A stretch of 19,180 nt of DNA from JACZST01 sp964195155 (GTDB lineage Bacteria; Actinomycetota; Acidimicrobiia; Spongiisociales; UBA5794): assembly GCA_964195155.1 (NCBI GenBank), contig CAXMOP010000063.1, forward strand, positions 1 to 19,180, read 5' to 3'. The notes beneath the pieces are model-generated. The model was not told where the DNA came from. It did no database searches and worked only from the letters and a program-made list of their open reading frames with translations. This document shows positions 1-6,544 of this stretch, in pieces. A program made the position numbers and the translations under genes. Position 1 is the first letter of the stretch; every line of letters begins with the position of its first letter.

Positions 1-1013
1 GCTTCTCCGTCCGGGTCGATCACGACGATGGGAATGCCCTCATCGGCGCCCTCACGCAGCGCAGAGACGAGCGGGATCTGGCCAAGCAGATCGACACCGA
101 GCTTTTCTGCAACGACGGCGCCGCCACCCTCGCCGAAGATCGGATACCGGGTCCCGTCATCGCCGGTGAACCATGACATGTTCTCGATCACGCCGAGGAC
201 CTGCTGGTTGACCTTCTCCGCCATCAACCCCGCTCGCGCGGCGACCCGCTCCGCGGTGGGCTGGGGCGTCGTCACCACGATCGTCTCGGCTCGCGGGAGA
301 AACTGGCTCAGAGATATCGCAACATCACCCGTCCCCGGCGGCATGTCGATCAGTAGGAAGTCGGGCTCGTCCCAAAACACGTCGACCAGGAACTGCTCGA
401 TCGCCTTGTGCAGCATCGGGCCCCGCCAGATGACCGGCTGATCGTCGCCGACGAAAAAGTCCATCGACATCACAGAAACGCCGTGACCCTCGGGTGGCAG
501 GATCACCTCGTCGAGGACCACGGGCTGGCGGTAGATGCCGAGCATCTTCGGTATCGAGAAACCCCAGACATCGGCGTCGATGAGTCCGACTTTCTTGCCC
601 TGGCGAGCCAACGCCACGCCAAGGTTGGCGGTCACCGTCGACTTGCCGACGCCGCCCTTTCCCGAGGCGATCCCGATAACGCGGGTCCTTGAGCCGGCCT
701 TGCCGATGGTCACCTCCCGAATGGCGCCTTGCCCGCGTACGGTCTGGACGACGGACGAACGCTCGGAGTCGTTCATCGAGGTGAACTCCACCGTTACCTC
801 GTCCACGCCGTCGACACTGCGGGCGGCTTCACCGACGTCGGTGGTCAGCGTGTCCTGAAGCGGACACCCGGGAATGGTCAGCGCGATCAGCACGCGCACG
901 CTGCGATCACTGTCCGCCTCGATGTCGCGAACCATGCCGAGCTCACCGAGGCCCCGGTGCAGCTCCGGATCCTGCACGGCCCCGACCGCGACGCGTACGG
1001 CTTCCAAGTCCAC
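1..1013 (-). CDS. mrp: Mrp/NBP35-family Fe-S cluster carrier ATPase (3' end cut by window edge)
   Basis: The frame is read on the minus strand from about 1013 and runs off the left edge, so the last residues are missing (337 codons present). Residues 3-80 look like the MIP18/FeS_assembly_P (DUF59) domain, with the typical 'DPEL...LGMV' start. A ParA/MinD-like P-loop ATPase follows. Its deviant Walker A, GKGGVGKST, begins at residue 118, followed by 'LIDADVWGFS' and 'LLIDMPPGTGD'. Family members bind a labile Fe-S cluster and pass it to apo-proteins in the cytosol. The segment where many homologs have a CxxC reads 'ENMSWFTGDDGTRYPIFGEGG' without cysteines; I recall this being common in actinobacterial Mrp. 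AGGAG lies 10 nt before GTG 1013 and 7 nt before an in-frame TTG at 1016, so either may be the start. The gene is divergent from a SufR-like regulator, which suggests shared Fe-S control. Confidence 0.9.
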   Translation of the reverse strand, partial: MDLEAVRVAVGAVQDPELHRGLGELGMVRDIEADSDRSVRVLIALTIPGCPLQDTLTTDVGEAARSVDGVDEVTVEFTSMNDSERSSVVQTVRGQGAIREVTIGKAGSRTRVIGIASGKGGVGKSTVTANLGVALARQGKKVGLIDADVWGFSIPKMLGIYRQPVVLDEVILPPEGHGVSVMSMDFFVGDDQPVIWRGPMLHKAIEQFLVDVFWDEPDFLLIDMPPGTGDVAISLSQFLPRAETIVVTTPQPTAERVAARAGLMAEKVNQQVLGVIENMSWFTGDDGTRYPIFGEGGGAVVAEKLGVDLLGQIPLVSALREGADEGIPIVVIDPDGE

Positions 1014-1083
1014 CAAAATCAAACTCCTATCGAGATAGTGAATAGAAACTATATTGGTATCTCGAACCGAAGAATCGGATGGC
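1014..1083. promoter_or_regulatory. Divergent mrp / SufR-like promoter region with nested inverted repeats
   Basis: This is an AT-rich gap in GC-rich surroundings. The outer inverted repeat is perfect: TCGAGATA (1030-1037) and TATCTCGA (1058-1065), 20 nt apart. A second one is nested inside: ATAGT (1035-1039) and ACTAT (1048-1052). A possible -10 for the regulator is TATATT (1050-1055), and a possible -10 for mrp on the minus strand is TATAGT (1053-1048), so the two promoters would overlap face to face inside the repeat. The AGGAG before mrp lies just outside. I infer an operator for the adjacent regulator; no consensus was tested. Confidence 0.5.
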
Positions 1084-1779
1084 ATGGATTCCACCCAATT
1101 CGACCAGGAAGTAAGCGACCTCGCAGCTGCGCTTGGCGACACGACGCGCCGCGGCATCTACATGGCCGTTCGCGAGTCGGCCGAACCAATGATCGCTTCC
1201 CAGATCGCTGACCTGTTTGCCATCCACGCCAACGTGGCCCGCCACCATCTCGACCATCTCGTTGCAGATGGCTACCTGCAGGTCTCACACAAGCGGCCGT
1301 CGGGGCGCTCGGGCCCGGGGGCGGGCCGGCCCGCCAAACATTACGAGCCAACTGCGAAAGACATCTCGGTCCAGTTCCCGACACGCCGCTATGACCTGCT
1401 TGCTGAGCTGCTGCTGCGCATCGTGCAGCGGGTCGCACCTGACAATGCCGGCGAGGTCGCCGAGGAGGTGGGTCGCGAATACGGCCGAGAGCTCGCCGCC
1501 GAGCTCGGCTTCGGTGCCGACGACGGATACGACGCCGCGGCCCGTGCCGTCGCCAGCGCGATGACCGGAATCGGATTCGACATGGAAGCTCGCCCCGGTG
1601 AGCAACGTCTCGTCACCAGGCATTGTCCGTTCGGCGTCGCCGCAGACAACCACCCGGACATCGTGTGCCGGCTCGATCAGGGCCTGGTTTCCGGGCTGCT
1701 CGAGACGACCGGCCAGCAATCCCTCGCCATCGTCACCCCGCACGGTGCCGAGGACGACGACTGCCTCACCGAGATCTGA
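1084..1779 (+). CDS. SufR-like winged-helix regulator with a Cys-containing C-terminal sensor region
   Basis: The protein has 231 aa. Residues 8-70 form an ArsR/MarR-like winged helix ('LAAALGDTTRRGIY', 'IASQIADLFAIHANVARHHL', 'LVADGYL'). The C-terminal half carries the 'CPFGVAADNHPDIVC' signature seen in SufR-type repressors, which hold an Fe-S cluster on conserved cysteines. Candidate ligands visible here are C181, C195 and C227. ATG 1084 is preferred: an upstream in-frame TTG at 1054 would fall inside the inverted repeat and adds non-conserved residues. The Shine-Dalgarno before ATG is weak. The gene is divergent from the Fe-S carrier mrp, so a role as Fe-S-responsive regulator of mrp and of itself is plausible. 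The suf operon is not in this window. It could also be a related ArsR-type regulator with a different ligand. Confidence 0.78.
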   Translation: MDSTQFDQEVSDLAAALGDTTRRGIYMAVRESAEPMIASQIADLFAIHANVARHHLDHLVADGYLQVSHKRPSGRSGPGAGRPAKHYEPTAKDISVQFPTRRYDLLAELLLRIVQRVAPDNAGEVAEEVGREYGRELAAELGFGADDGYDAAARAVASAMTGIGFDMEARPGEQRLVTRHCPFGVAADNHPDIVCRLDQGLVSGLLETTGQQSLAIVTPHGAEDDDCLTEI

Positions 1780-1787
1780 GGACAATC

Positions 1788-1819
1788 GTCGTCTTCCCCG
1801 CTCCGGAAATACCGACGAC
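1788..1819. terminator. Weak hairpin between convergent genes
   Basis: In the 58-nt gap between the SufR-like gene and the convergent cytosine deaminase, GTCGTC (1788-1793) pairs with GACGAC (1814-1819), and TTCC (1794-1797) with GGAA (1804-1807) inside it. There is no T tract. It may serve as a bidirectional terminator; the evidence is only position and pairing. Confidence 0.25.
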
Positions 1820-1837
1820 CGAAATCCGCCGCACTCG

Positions 1838-2278
1838 TCACTCCCCGATGTCCTCGTTCCACAACTCCGGGTGGGCTTGCTTGAAGGCCGTCATCAACGC
1901 GATGCAGCGCGGGTCGTCCCTCACTTCGACGGTCACTCCGCGGGAGCGGAGGAGGTCCTCACCGCCGAAGAACGTCCGGTTCTCGCCGGCAACAACGCGT
2001 TGAATCCCGTACAGCAGAATGGCACCGGTGCACATGTCACATGGCGACAGGGTCGTGTAGATCGTCGCTCGCCGGTAGTCCGCAGCGGAGCGCCGGCCGG
2101 CGTTCTCCAGGCAGTCCATCTCGGCGTGGAGCACCACGCTGTCGCGCTGCATGCGCTGGTTGTGGCCGCGGCCGACGATCTCATCGTCGATGACCAGCAC
2201 GGACCCGATCGGGATCCCGCCCTCCCCCAGGCTGCGCTCGGCCTCCTCGATCGCCGAGTCGAGAAATGGATCTGCCAT
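1838..2278 (-). CDS. Fcy1-type cytosine deaminase
   Basis: This 146-aa protein has the cytidine/deoxycytidylate deaminase zinc fold. Zinc and catalytic residues are visible as H51-A-E53 and P-C80-D-M-C83. The surrounding sequence resembles fungal cytosine deaminase Fcy1 from end to end as I recall it: 'GIPIGSVLV', 'GRGHNQRMQ', 'YTTLSPCDMCTGAILLYGI', 'RVVAGENRTF' and the C-terminal 'EDIGE'. The spacing of the zinc residues also matches (yeast H62/E64/C91/C94, all shifted by 11). Expected reaction: cytosine to uracil plus ammonia, pyrimidine salvage, cytosol. It is unrelated to the CodA amidohydrolase of E. coli. ATG 2278 gives the family length; a longer upstream frame would cross the divergent selenoprotein gene. 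The 31-nt divergent gap suggests a leaderless or very short 5' UTR. A broader nucleoside or guanine deaminase activity is less likely. Confidence 0.88.
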   Translation of the reverse strand: MADPFLDSAIEEAERSLGEGGIPIGSVLVIDDEIVGRGHNQRMQRDSVVLHAEMDCLENAGRRSAADYRRATIYTTLSPCDMCTGAILLYGIQRVVAGENRTFFGGEDLLRSRGVTVEVRDDPRCIALMTAFKQAHPELWNEDIGE

Positions 2279-2309
2279 GACGGGTGAGGCTACTGAGTAA
2301 CCTCGCCGT
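2279..2309. promoter_or_regulatory. 31-nt divergent promoter with imperfect 19-bp palindrome
   Basis: The whole gap between the divergent deaminase and selenoprotein starts is 31 nt. It holds GAGGCTACT-G-AGTAACCTC (2286-2304), a palindrome with one mismatched pair. Each arm contains a TANNNT -10-like hexamer: TAACCT (2298-2303) towards GTG 2310, and TAGCCT on the minus strand (2292-2287) towards ATG 2278. Each sits 6-8 nt before its start codon, as expected for leaderless transcripts. This is inference from spacing. Confidence 0.4.
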
Positions 2310-2861
2310 GTGGCATGGATCGAGGTGATCGACGACGAGGAGTGGGATGGTGACCTCGCCGCCCTCCGCTCCAGGGTCGTCGACCCAGGCAGTGACCGGG
2401 TGGACGCGATCATGGCAATCCATTCGCTGAACCCGGCGGCGCTTTCCGCTCACGACATGCTCTATCGCTCTGCGATGCGATCCACGGCGTCGTTGCGAAA
2501 GGCTGATCGCGAGCTGATCGCCTATGTGGTGAGTGCCCTCAACGAGTGTCACTACTGAGTCGAGCACCACCGGCGCGGTCTGCGCCGACACCTCAAGGAT
2601 GACGAACTGGCCGATCGGATTGACGAGGACTGGAGATCTGCCGGGCTTTCCGAACCAAGGGCGGCGATGCTCGGATTCGTCGAGAAGCTCACCGTTGCTC
2701 CGGGCGATATGGAAGAGGAGGACGTCAAGGAATTGCGGAACGCCGAGTTCTCCGACCGCGACATCCTCGACATCGTGGAGGTGGCGGCGTACTACGCGTA
2801 TGTCAACCGCGTAGCCGACGGCCTCGGCGTCGCAATCGAGGAATGGTTCAACGACGGTTGA
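2310..2861 (+). CDS. AhpD-like (carboxymuconolactone decarboxylase/peroxidase-related) selenoprotein, UGA at codon 83 read as Sec
   Basis: The frame opens at GTG 2310, meets one TGA at 2556-2558, then stays open to TGA 2859-2861, giving 183 residues. Before the TGA comes 'MLYRSAMRSTASLRKADRELIAYVVSALNECHY' and after it 'VEHHRRGLRRHL'. AhpD-like/peroxidase-related proteins have N-x-C-x-Y-C-x-x-H-H here, so TGA replaces the resolving position of the CxxC pair (C80-H-Y-U83) while both histidines remain. The downstream part ('RAAMLGFVEKLTVAPGDM', 'DILDIVEVAAYYAYVNRVADGLG') is the normal C-terminal half of the family. A stop here would remove half the fold, including the proton-relay His residues. 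Sec at a CxxU site is known in AhpD-like selenoproteins. Likely role: thiol/selenol-dependent peroxide or disulfide reduction in the cytosol. It requires SelA-D elsewhere in the genome. The alternatives are a nonsense-mutated pseudogene or a base-call error. Confidence 0.85.
2559..2594 (+). promoter_or_regulatory. Candidate bacterial SECIS element just downstream of the in-frame UGA
   Basis: CGGCGC (2571-2576) pairs perfectly with GCGCCG (2582-2587) around the loop GGTCT (2577-2581). The loop begins 18 nt after the UGA. Outer pairing GAG (2562-2564) with CTC (2592-2594) is possible across an internal loop. Bacterial SECIS hairpins lie inside the coding region a short way after the UGA and carry a G at the first or second loop position. 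The GGUCU here matches the loop of E. coli fdhF as I recall it. It would bind SelB-Sec-tRNA. Confidence 0.72.
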
Positions 2862-3082
2862 CTTTGCCTCCCCCTCCCCTCGTCGGTCGGGACTCGCCCT
2901 GAGGGGGAACGGTGGCGCTGGGGTGCGACGCTTGCCTCGGCGGGGCTGTTTCCTTGCCTCCCTCTCAGGGGGAGGTGCCGAGCGCCAACGAGGCGGAGGG
3001 GGTCAGAGCGTTGTCGCGACCACGGCTCGACCCCCCTCCCCGCCTGGCGGCGGGACTCCCCTCTGAGGGGGGAGCAAAAAGA
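2862..3082. repeat. Hairpin-rich C/G-run intergenic repeat region, copy A
   Basis: This 221-nt gap holds no gene I can support. It contains runs of C and G that fold locally: CTCCC...GGGGAG near 2958-2974, and CTCCCC-tctga-GGGGGGAG near 3057-3075. The second lies directly after the aconitase stop on the minus strand and could end that transcript, though the T run precedes the stem there. The strings CGGAGGGGG and CCCCCTCCCC, and the ending AGCAAA, recur in the gaps at 10877-11000 and 14899-15010, which suggests a dispersed repeat family. Boundaries are approximate. Confidence 0.45.
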
Positions 3083-5752
3083 CTATTCCGCGCTCATCTC
3101 GCGGAGCACCATGTGGAGGATTCCTCCGTGGCGGAGGTACTCGACTTCGATGGGTGTGTCGATCCGTGCCATTGCCATGAACTCGACGACCGATCCGTCT
3201 TCACTGGTTGCGGTGACGCCGATGTCCTGGCGCGCGGCCAGGTCATCGTCGACGGCAATCGTGAAGGTTTCGCTGCCATCAAGTCCGAGGCTGGCCGCGT
3301 TCTCGCCCGCGGGGAACGTCAACGGCAGCACACCCATCATCACCAGGTTGGAACGGTGGATCCGCTCGAAGCTATCCGCAATGACGGCGCGAACGCCGAG
3401 GAGGAACGTTCCCTTCGCAGCCCAATCCCGAGAGGAGCCCATGCCGTAGTCCTTTCCGGCGAGCACGACGAGGGGCACTTCCTCGGCCTGGTAATGCATC
3501 GAAGCCTCGTAGACACTCTTCACCTCACCGTCCAGGAAGTCGGTGGTCCATCCACCCTCGGTACCCGGTGCAAGCTGATTGCGCACGCGAACGTTGGCGA
3601 AGGTGCCACGCGTCATCACTCGGTCGTTGCCACGCCGGGATCCATATGAGTTGAAGTCGACCGGATCGACGCCTTCACCGATCAGGTACTCCCCGGCCGG
3701 CGACGAGGCCGCGATCGCCCCGGCGGGACTGATGTGATCGGTCGTCACCGAGTCGCCGAGCAGCAGCAAGGCTCGTGCCCCTTCGATGGACCGGATCGGC
3801 GATGGGCCCGCATCGAGACCGACAAAGAACGGTGGCTCCTGGATGTAGGTGGAGCTCGGATCCCAGGGATAGAGGAGCGATTCGCTCGTCTCCACCGCCC
3901 GCCACTCGTCGGAGCCGTCGTACACCGCGGCGTACTCCTTGGTGAATTGGCTCCGCTTCACCGACGACCCAACGGCCACGGCGATTTCGTCCTGGGTCGG
4001 CCACAGATCGCTGAGGAAGACGTCGTTGCCGTCGCCGTCAACACCGAGCGGCTCGCTGGTGAGGTCGATGTCGACGGTGCCGGCAAGTGCGTAGGCGACT
4101 ACGAGTGGCGGCGAAGCCAGATAACTGGCACGGACGTCCGGGTTGATTCGGCCCTCGAAATTCCGGTTGCCGGACAGCACCGAAGCCACGACCAGATCGT
4201 GCTCCCGCACGCCCGCTGCAATGGGACCGGGCAGGGGCCCCGAGTTCCCGATGCAGGTCGTGCAGCCGTAACCCACGGTGTAGAAGCCGATCGCCTCGAG
4301 GTCCTCTGCCAGCCCGGAATCGCGGAGGTAGTCGGTGACGACCTTCGAACCGGGGGCCAGCGAGGTCTTGACCCATGGCTTGCGATTCAAACCGCGCGCT
4401 CTGGCCTTGCGAGCGACCAGGCCGGCGCCGATCATCACGTCGGGGTTCGACGTATTGGTGCATGAGGTGATTGCGGCGATCACCACGTCTCCCTCGCCGA
4501 GCTCGAACGTCTCGCCCTCGTCGGTCACCGTGGCCGATCCGCCGCTCGATCCCTCCGGGCGCAGCGTGGGAAGATCCTCCAGCCACTTGGTCTTCATGCC
4601 GCCGAGCTCGACCCGATCCTGTGGGCGGCGGGGCCCTGCCAGCGAGGGCACGACCGAGCCGAGGTCGAGCTCGAGGTTCGAGCTGTACGTGATCGTACGG
4701 CTGTCGTCTCTCCATAGTCCCTGCTCGCGGTAGTACTGCCCGACCGTCTCCACCAGCGCGTCGTCCCGCCCGGTCAGGCGCAAGTATTCGAGCACGCGGT
4801 CGTCGACCGGGAAGAACCCAACCGTGGCGCCGTATTCGGGCGACATGTTGGCGATTGTGGCCCGGTCGGCGACCGGCAAGTCGTTGAAGGCCGGACCGTG
4901 AAACTCGACGAATTTGCCGACGACCCCATGGGCGCGGAGCATCTCGGTGACCCTGAGCACGAGGTCGGTCGCCGTAGACCCATCGGGGAGGCTTCCGGTA
5001 AGGCGGAATCCGACGACCTCCGGCAGCAGCATGTAGATCGGCTGGCCGACCATCACCGCTTCCGCCTCGATGCCGCCGACCCCCCAGCCGACCACGCCGA
5101 GCCCGTTGATCATCGTGGTGTGTGAATCGGTGCCGACGAGCGAGTCGGGGTAGAGCACACCGTCGGCGTCCCAGATGACCTTCGCCAGATACTCGAGGTT
5201 GACCTGATGCACAATGCCGGTTGCCGGGGGAACCACGCTGAGATCACTGAACGCGGCCTGACCCCACTTCAGGAACTCGTACCGTTCCCGGTTCCTCGAG
5301 AACTCCATCTCGGAATTGATCGCAAGCGCCTGTCGCGAGTTGAACGCATCCACCTGGACGGAGTGGTCGATGACTAGATCGGCCGGAACCTGCGGGTTGA
5401 CCAGGGACGCCGAGCCCTCATCGCCGGTGATCCGAACAATGGCCGAGCGCATCGCCGCCAGGTCGACGATCGAGGGGACCCCGGTGAAGTCCTGAAGCAC
5501 GACGCGCCCCGGCTTGAAGGCGACCTCGGCGTCGCCGGCCTTGGTGGCGTCGTACTGGGCCACGGCGCGAACGTCGTCGTCGGTGATCATCCGACCGTCG
5601 TGGTTGCGCAACGCAGACTCGAGGAGGACCTTGATCGAGTAGGGCAGCGAGTCGATGTCCCCGATGTCGCGGAGCGCATCGAGCCGGTAGATGGTGCGTT
5701 CGCCGAGCGCGGTGGCGAGTGAAGCTCGGGCGCCGAAGGGGTCGTGGGTCAT
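3083..5752 (-). CDS. acnA: Aconitate hydratase A (AcnA/IRP1 type)
   Basis: This 889-aa protein matches the length of bacterial AcnA (about 890 aa). It interconverts citrate and isocitrate through cis-aconitate in the TCA cycle, in the cytosol, using a labile [4Fe-4S] cluster. The three cluster ligands are C431 in 'AITSCTNTSNP' and C497 and C500 in 'GYGCTTCIGNSGPL'. The N-terminal part has 'LQDFTGVPSIVDLAAMR' and 'LVGTDSHTTMINGLGVVGWGVGGIEAEAVM'. The C-terminal swivel domain has 'LLLGDSVTTDHISPAGAI', 'NSYGSRRGNDRVMTRGTF' and 'GKDYGMGSSRDWAAKGT'. The start ATG 5752 fits the family N-terminus. It is transcribed alone, away from the repeat-rich gap upstream. As an iron-sulfur enzyme it is a likely client of Mrp-type carriers, but no direct link is shown. 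Confidence 0.97.
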   Translation of the reverse strand: MTHDPFGARASLATALGERTIYRLDALRDIGDIDSLPYSIKVLLESALRNHDGRMITDDDVRAVAQYDATKAGDAEVAFKPGRVVLQDFTGVPSIVDLAAMRSAIVRITGDEGSASLVNPQVPADLVIDHSVQVDAFNSRQALAINSEMEFSRNRERYEFLKWGQAAFSDLSVVPPATGIVHQVNLEYLAKVIWDADGVLYPDSLVGTDSHTTMINGLGVVGWGVGGIEAEAVMVGQPIYMLLPEVVGFRLTGSLPDGSTATDLVLRVTEMLRAHGVVGKFVEFHGPAFNDLPVADRATIANMSPEYGATVGFFPVDDRVLEYLRLTGRDDALVETVGQYYREQGLWRDDSRTITYSSNLELDLGSVVPSLAGPRRPQDRVELGGMKTKWLEDLPTLRPEGSSGGSATVTDEGETFELGEGDVVIAAITSCTNTSNPDVMIGAGLVARKARARGLNRKPWVKTSLAPGSKVVTDYLRDSGLAEDLEAIGFYTVGYGCTTCIGNSGPLPGPIAAGVREHDLVVASVLSGNRNFEGRINPDVRASYLASPPLVVAYALAGTVDIDLTSEPLGVDGDGNDVFLSDLWPTQDEIAVAVGSSVKRSQFTKEYAAVYDGSDEWRAVETSESLLYPWDPSSTYIQEPPFFVGLDAGPSPIRSIEGARALLLLGDSVTTDHISPAGAIAASSPAGEYLIGEGVDPVDFNSYGSRRGNDRVMTRGTFANVRVRNQLAPGTEGGWTTDFLDGEVKSVYEASMHYQAEEVPLVVLAGKDYGMGSSRDWAAKGTFLLGVRAVIADSFERIHRSNLVMMGVLPLTFPAGENAASLGLDGSETFTIAVDDDLAARQDIGVTATSEDGSVVEFMAMARIDTPIEVEYLRHGGILHMVLREMSAE

Positions 5753-5791
5753 GTCTGCGGCCTCGGTATCTGTGCTGCGGATTGCCCTCTA

Positions 5792-5797
5792 ATCATA
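5792..5797 (-). promoter_or_regulatory. acnA: Possible -10 element of acnA
   Basis: On the minus strand the hexamer TATGAT lies about 40 nt upstream of the aconitase ATG, in a locally AT-rich stretch. A convincing -35 at the usual spacing is not visible, so this is only a plausible promoter. Confidence 0.3.
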
Positions 5798-5815
5798 TCG
5801 AAGGTGGATTCACAC

Positions 5816-5870
5816 GATTTCGCGTGGCCATCCGACTTTCGCGTGGTCATCCGATTTCGCGTGGTTAAAA
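5816..5870. repeat. Three tandem 18-19-bp repeats
   Basis: Units at 5816-5833, 5834-5852 and 5853-5870 share GA(C)TTTCGCGTGG(C/T)CATCC; the third unit decays after TTTCGCGTGG. They lie in the 305-nt gap between the divergent acnA and septum-formation genes. No coding meaning was seen. They may be protein-binding sites or a small minisatellite. Confidence 0.7.
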
Positions 5871-5961
5871 GACTTCATTGGGTCCGCCGACCCATGGATC
5901 AGTAGCAAAACCCTGCCGATGTACCCAGAGCAGTTACAAACCACCCAGAGCATTCTCTCGG

Positions 5962-6046
5962 TGTGATCAACTCGGGGAGATCAACTCTCCGAGTCATCAG
6001 CTTGGAGTGATCAAGCTTGGTGTGATCAAGTGGTGTTCAAGTATCG
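5962..6046. repeat. About six degenerate 13-15-bp TGTGATCAA iterons
   Basis: Units begin at about 5962, 5976, 5991, 6006, 6021 and 6034, with consensus TGTGATCAAGCTTGG. Most units contain the palindrome TGATCA or a variant of it. The array ends inside the ribosome-binding region of the septum-formation-family gene, so binding there could affect its expression. The period is close to 15 bp, not the helical 10.5, and the last two units are shorter. It could also be a plain minisatellite. Confidence 0.65.
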
Positions 6047-6057
6047 GAGTTGGGATC

Positions 6058-6540
6058 ATGAAGCGACTCATTGCCGGAGCGGTGGTAGCAGGGGTCGCCG
6101 TTTTCGGCGGAGTGGGGGCCTTCGGGGACGACACCACGCGCAACGATCAGGGAGAGATCACCGACAGCGGAGGCCTTGGTGCCTTCGTCATTCGGGAGGG
6201 CGACTGCATGAACCTGCCGTCGAACAACCTGGTGGAGTCGGTCGAAGGGCTGCCGTGTGGCCAGTCCCACGATGCAGAGGTGTACTCGCTCTTTGACATG
6301 GCGACCACCTCATCGCCCTATCCGGGAGCCGACGCGGTCGGCACCGCCGCCGCCGATGGATGCCTGGACCGATTCCATGGCTTTGTCGGCGTCGCCTACG
6401 AATTCTCAGAGCTCGATGTCTACTACCTGCATCCCACCGAGGATTTGTGGGATGAGATAGACGACCGGGAGATCGTTTGCATGATCACAGCCTACGACGG
6501 CAGCAAGCTGACCGGCTCGATGCGAGGTTCCGGCCGCTAG
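6058..6540 (+). CDS. Septum-formation-domain (PF13845-like) secreted or membrane-anchored protein
   Basis: The protein has 160 aa. Residues 1-22 (MKRLIAGAVVAGVAVFGGVG) form a signal peptide or single membrane anchor; the rest is extracytoplasmic and acidic. The pattern 'GDCMNLP...VEGLPCGQSHDAEVY...GCLDRFHGFVG...EIVCMI' matches the actinobacterial septum-formation domain, with four cysteines expected to form two disulfides and the 'C..SHDAEVY' core. The family name comes from limited data and the exact role is unclear. ATG 6058 has GGAG 8 nt upstream. The frame stays open upstream to 5878, but that part only translates the iteron array and lacks a signal peptide. It is divergent from acnA across a repeat-rich gap. 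Confidence 0.72.
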   Translation: MKRLIAGAVVAGVAVFGGVGAFGDDTTRNDQGEITDSGGLGAFVIREGDCMNLPSNNLVESVEGLPCGQSHDAEVYSLFDMATTSSPYPGADAVGTAAADGCLDRFHGFVGVAYEFSELDVYYLHPTEDLWDEIDDREIVCMITAYDGSKLTGSMRGSGR

Positions 6541-6544
6541 TCCT

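Noticed and set aside
1054..1083. TTG start for the SufR-like gene
   Set aside because: It lies inside the inverted repeat and likely promoter, and the added residues are not family-like; ATG 1084 is preferred.
2667..2861. Separate 64-aa gene starting at an internal ATG
   Set aside because: It is in the same frame as the upstream AhpD-like half and is its normal C-terminal part; read-through of the UGA explains both.
5878..6057. N-terminal extension of the septum-formation-family protein
   Set aside because: It only translates the iteron array, would bury the signal peptide, and ATG 6058 has its own Shine-Dalgarno.
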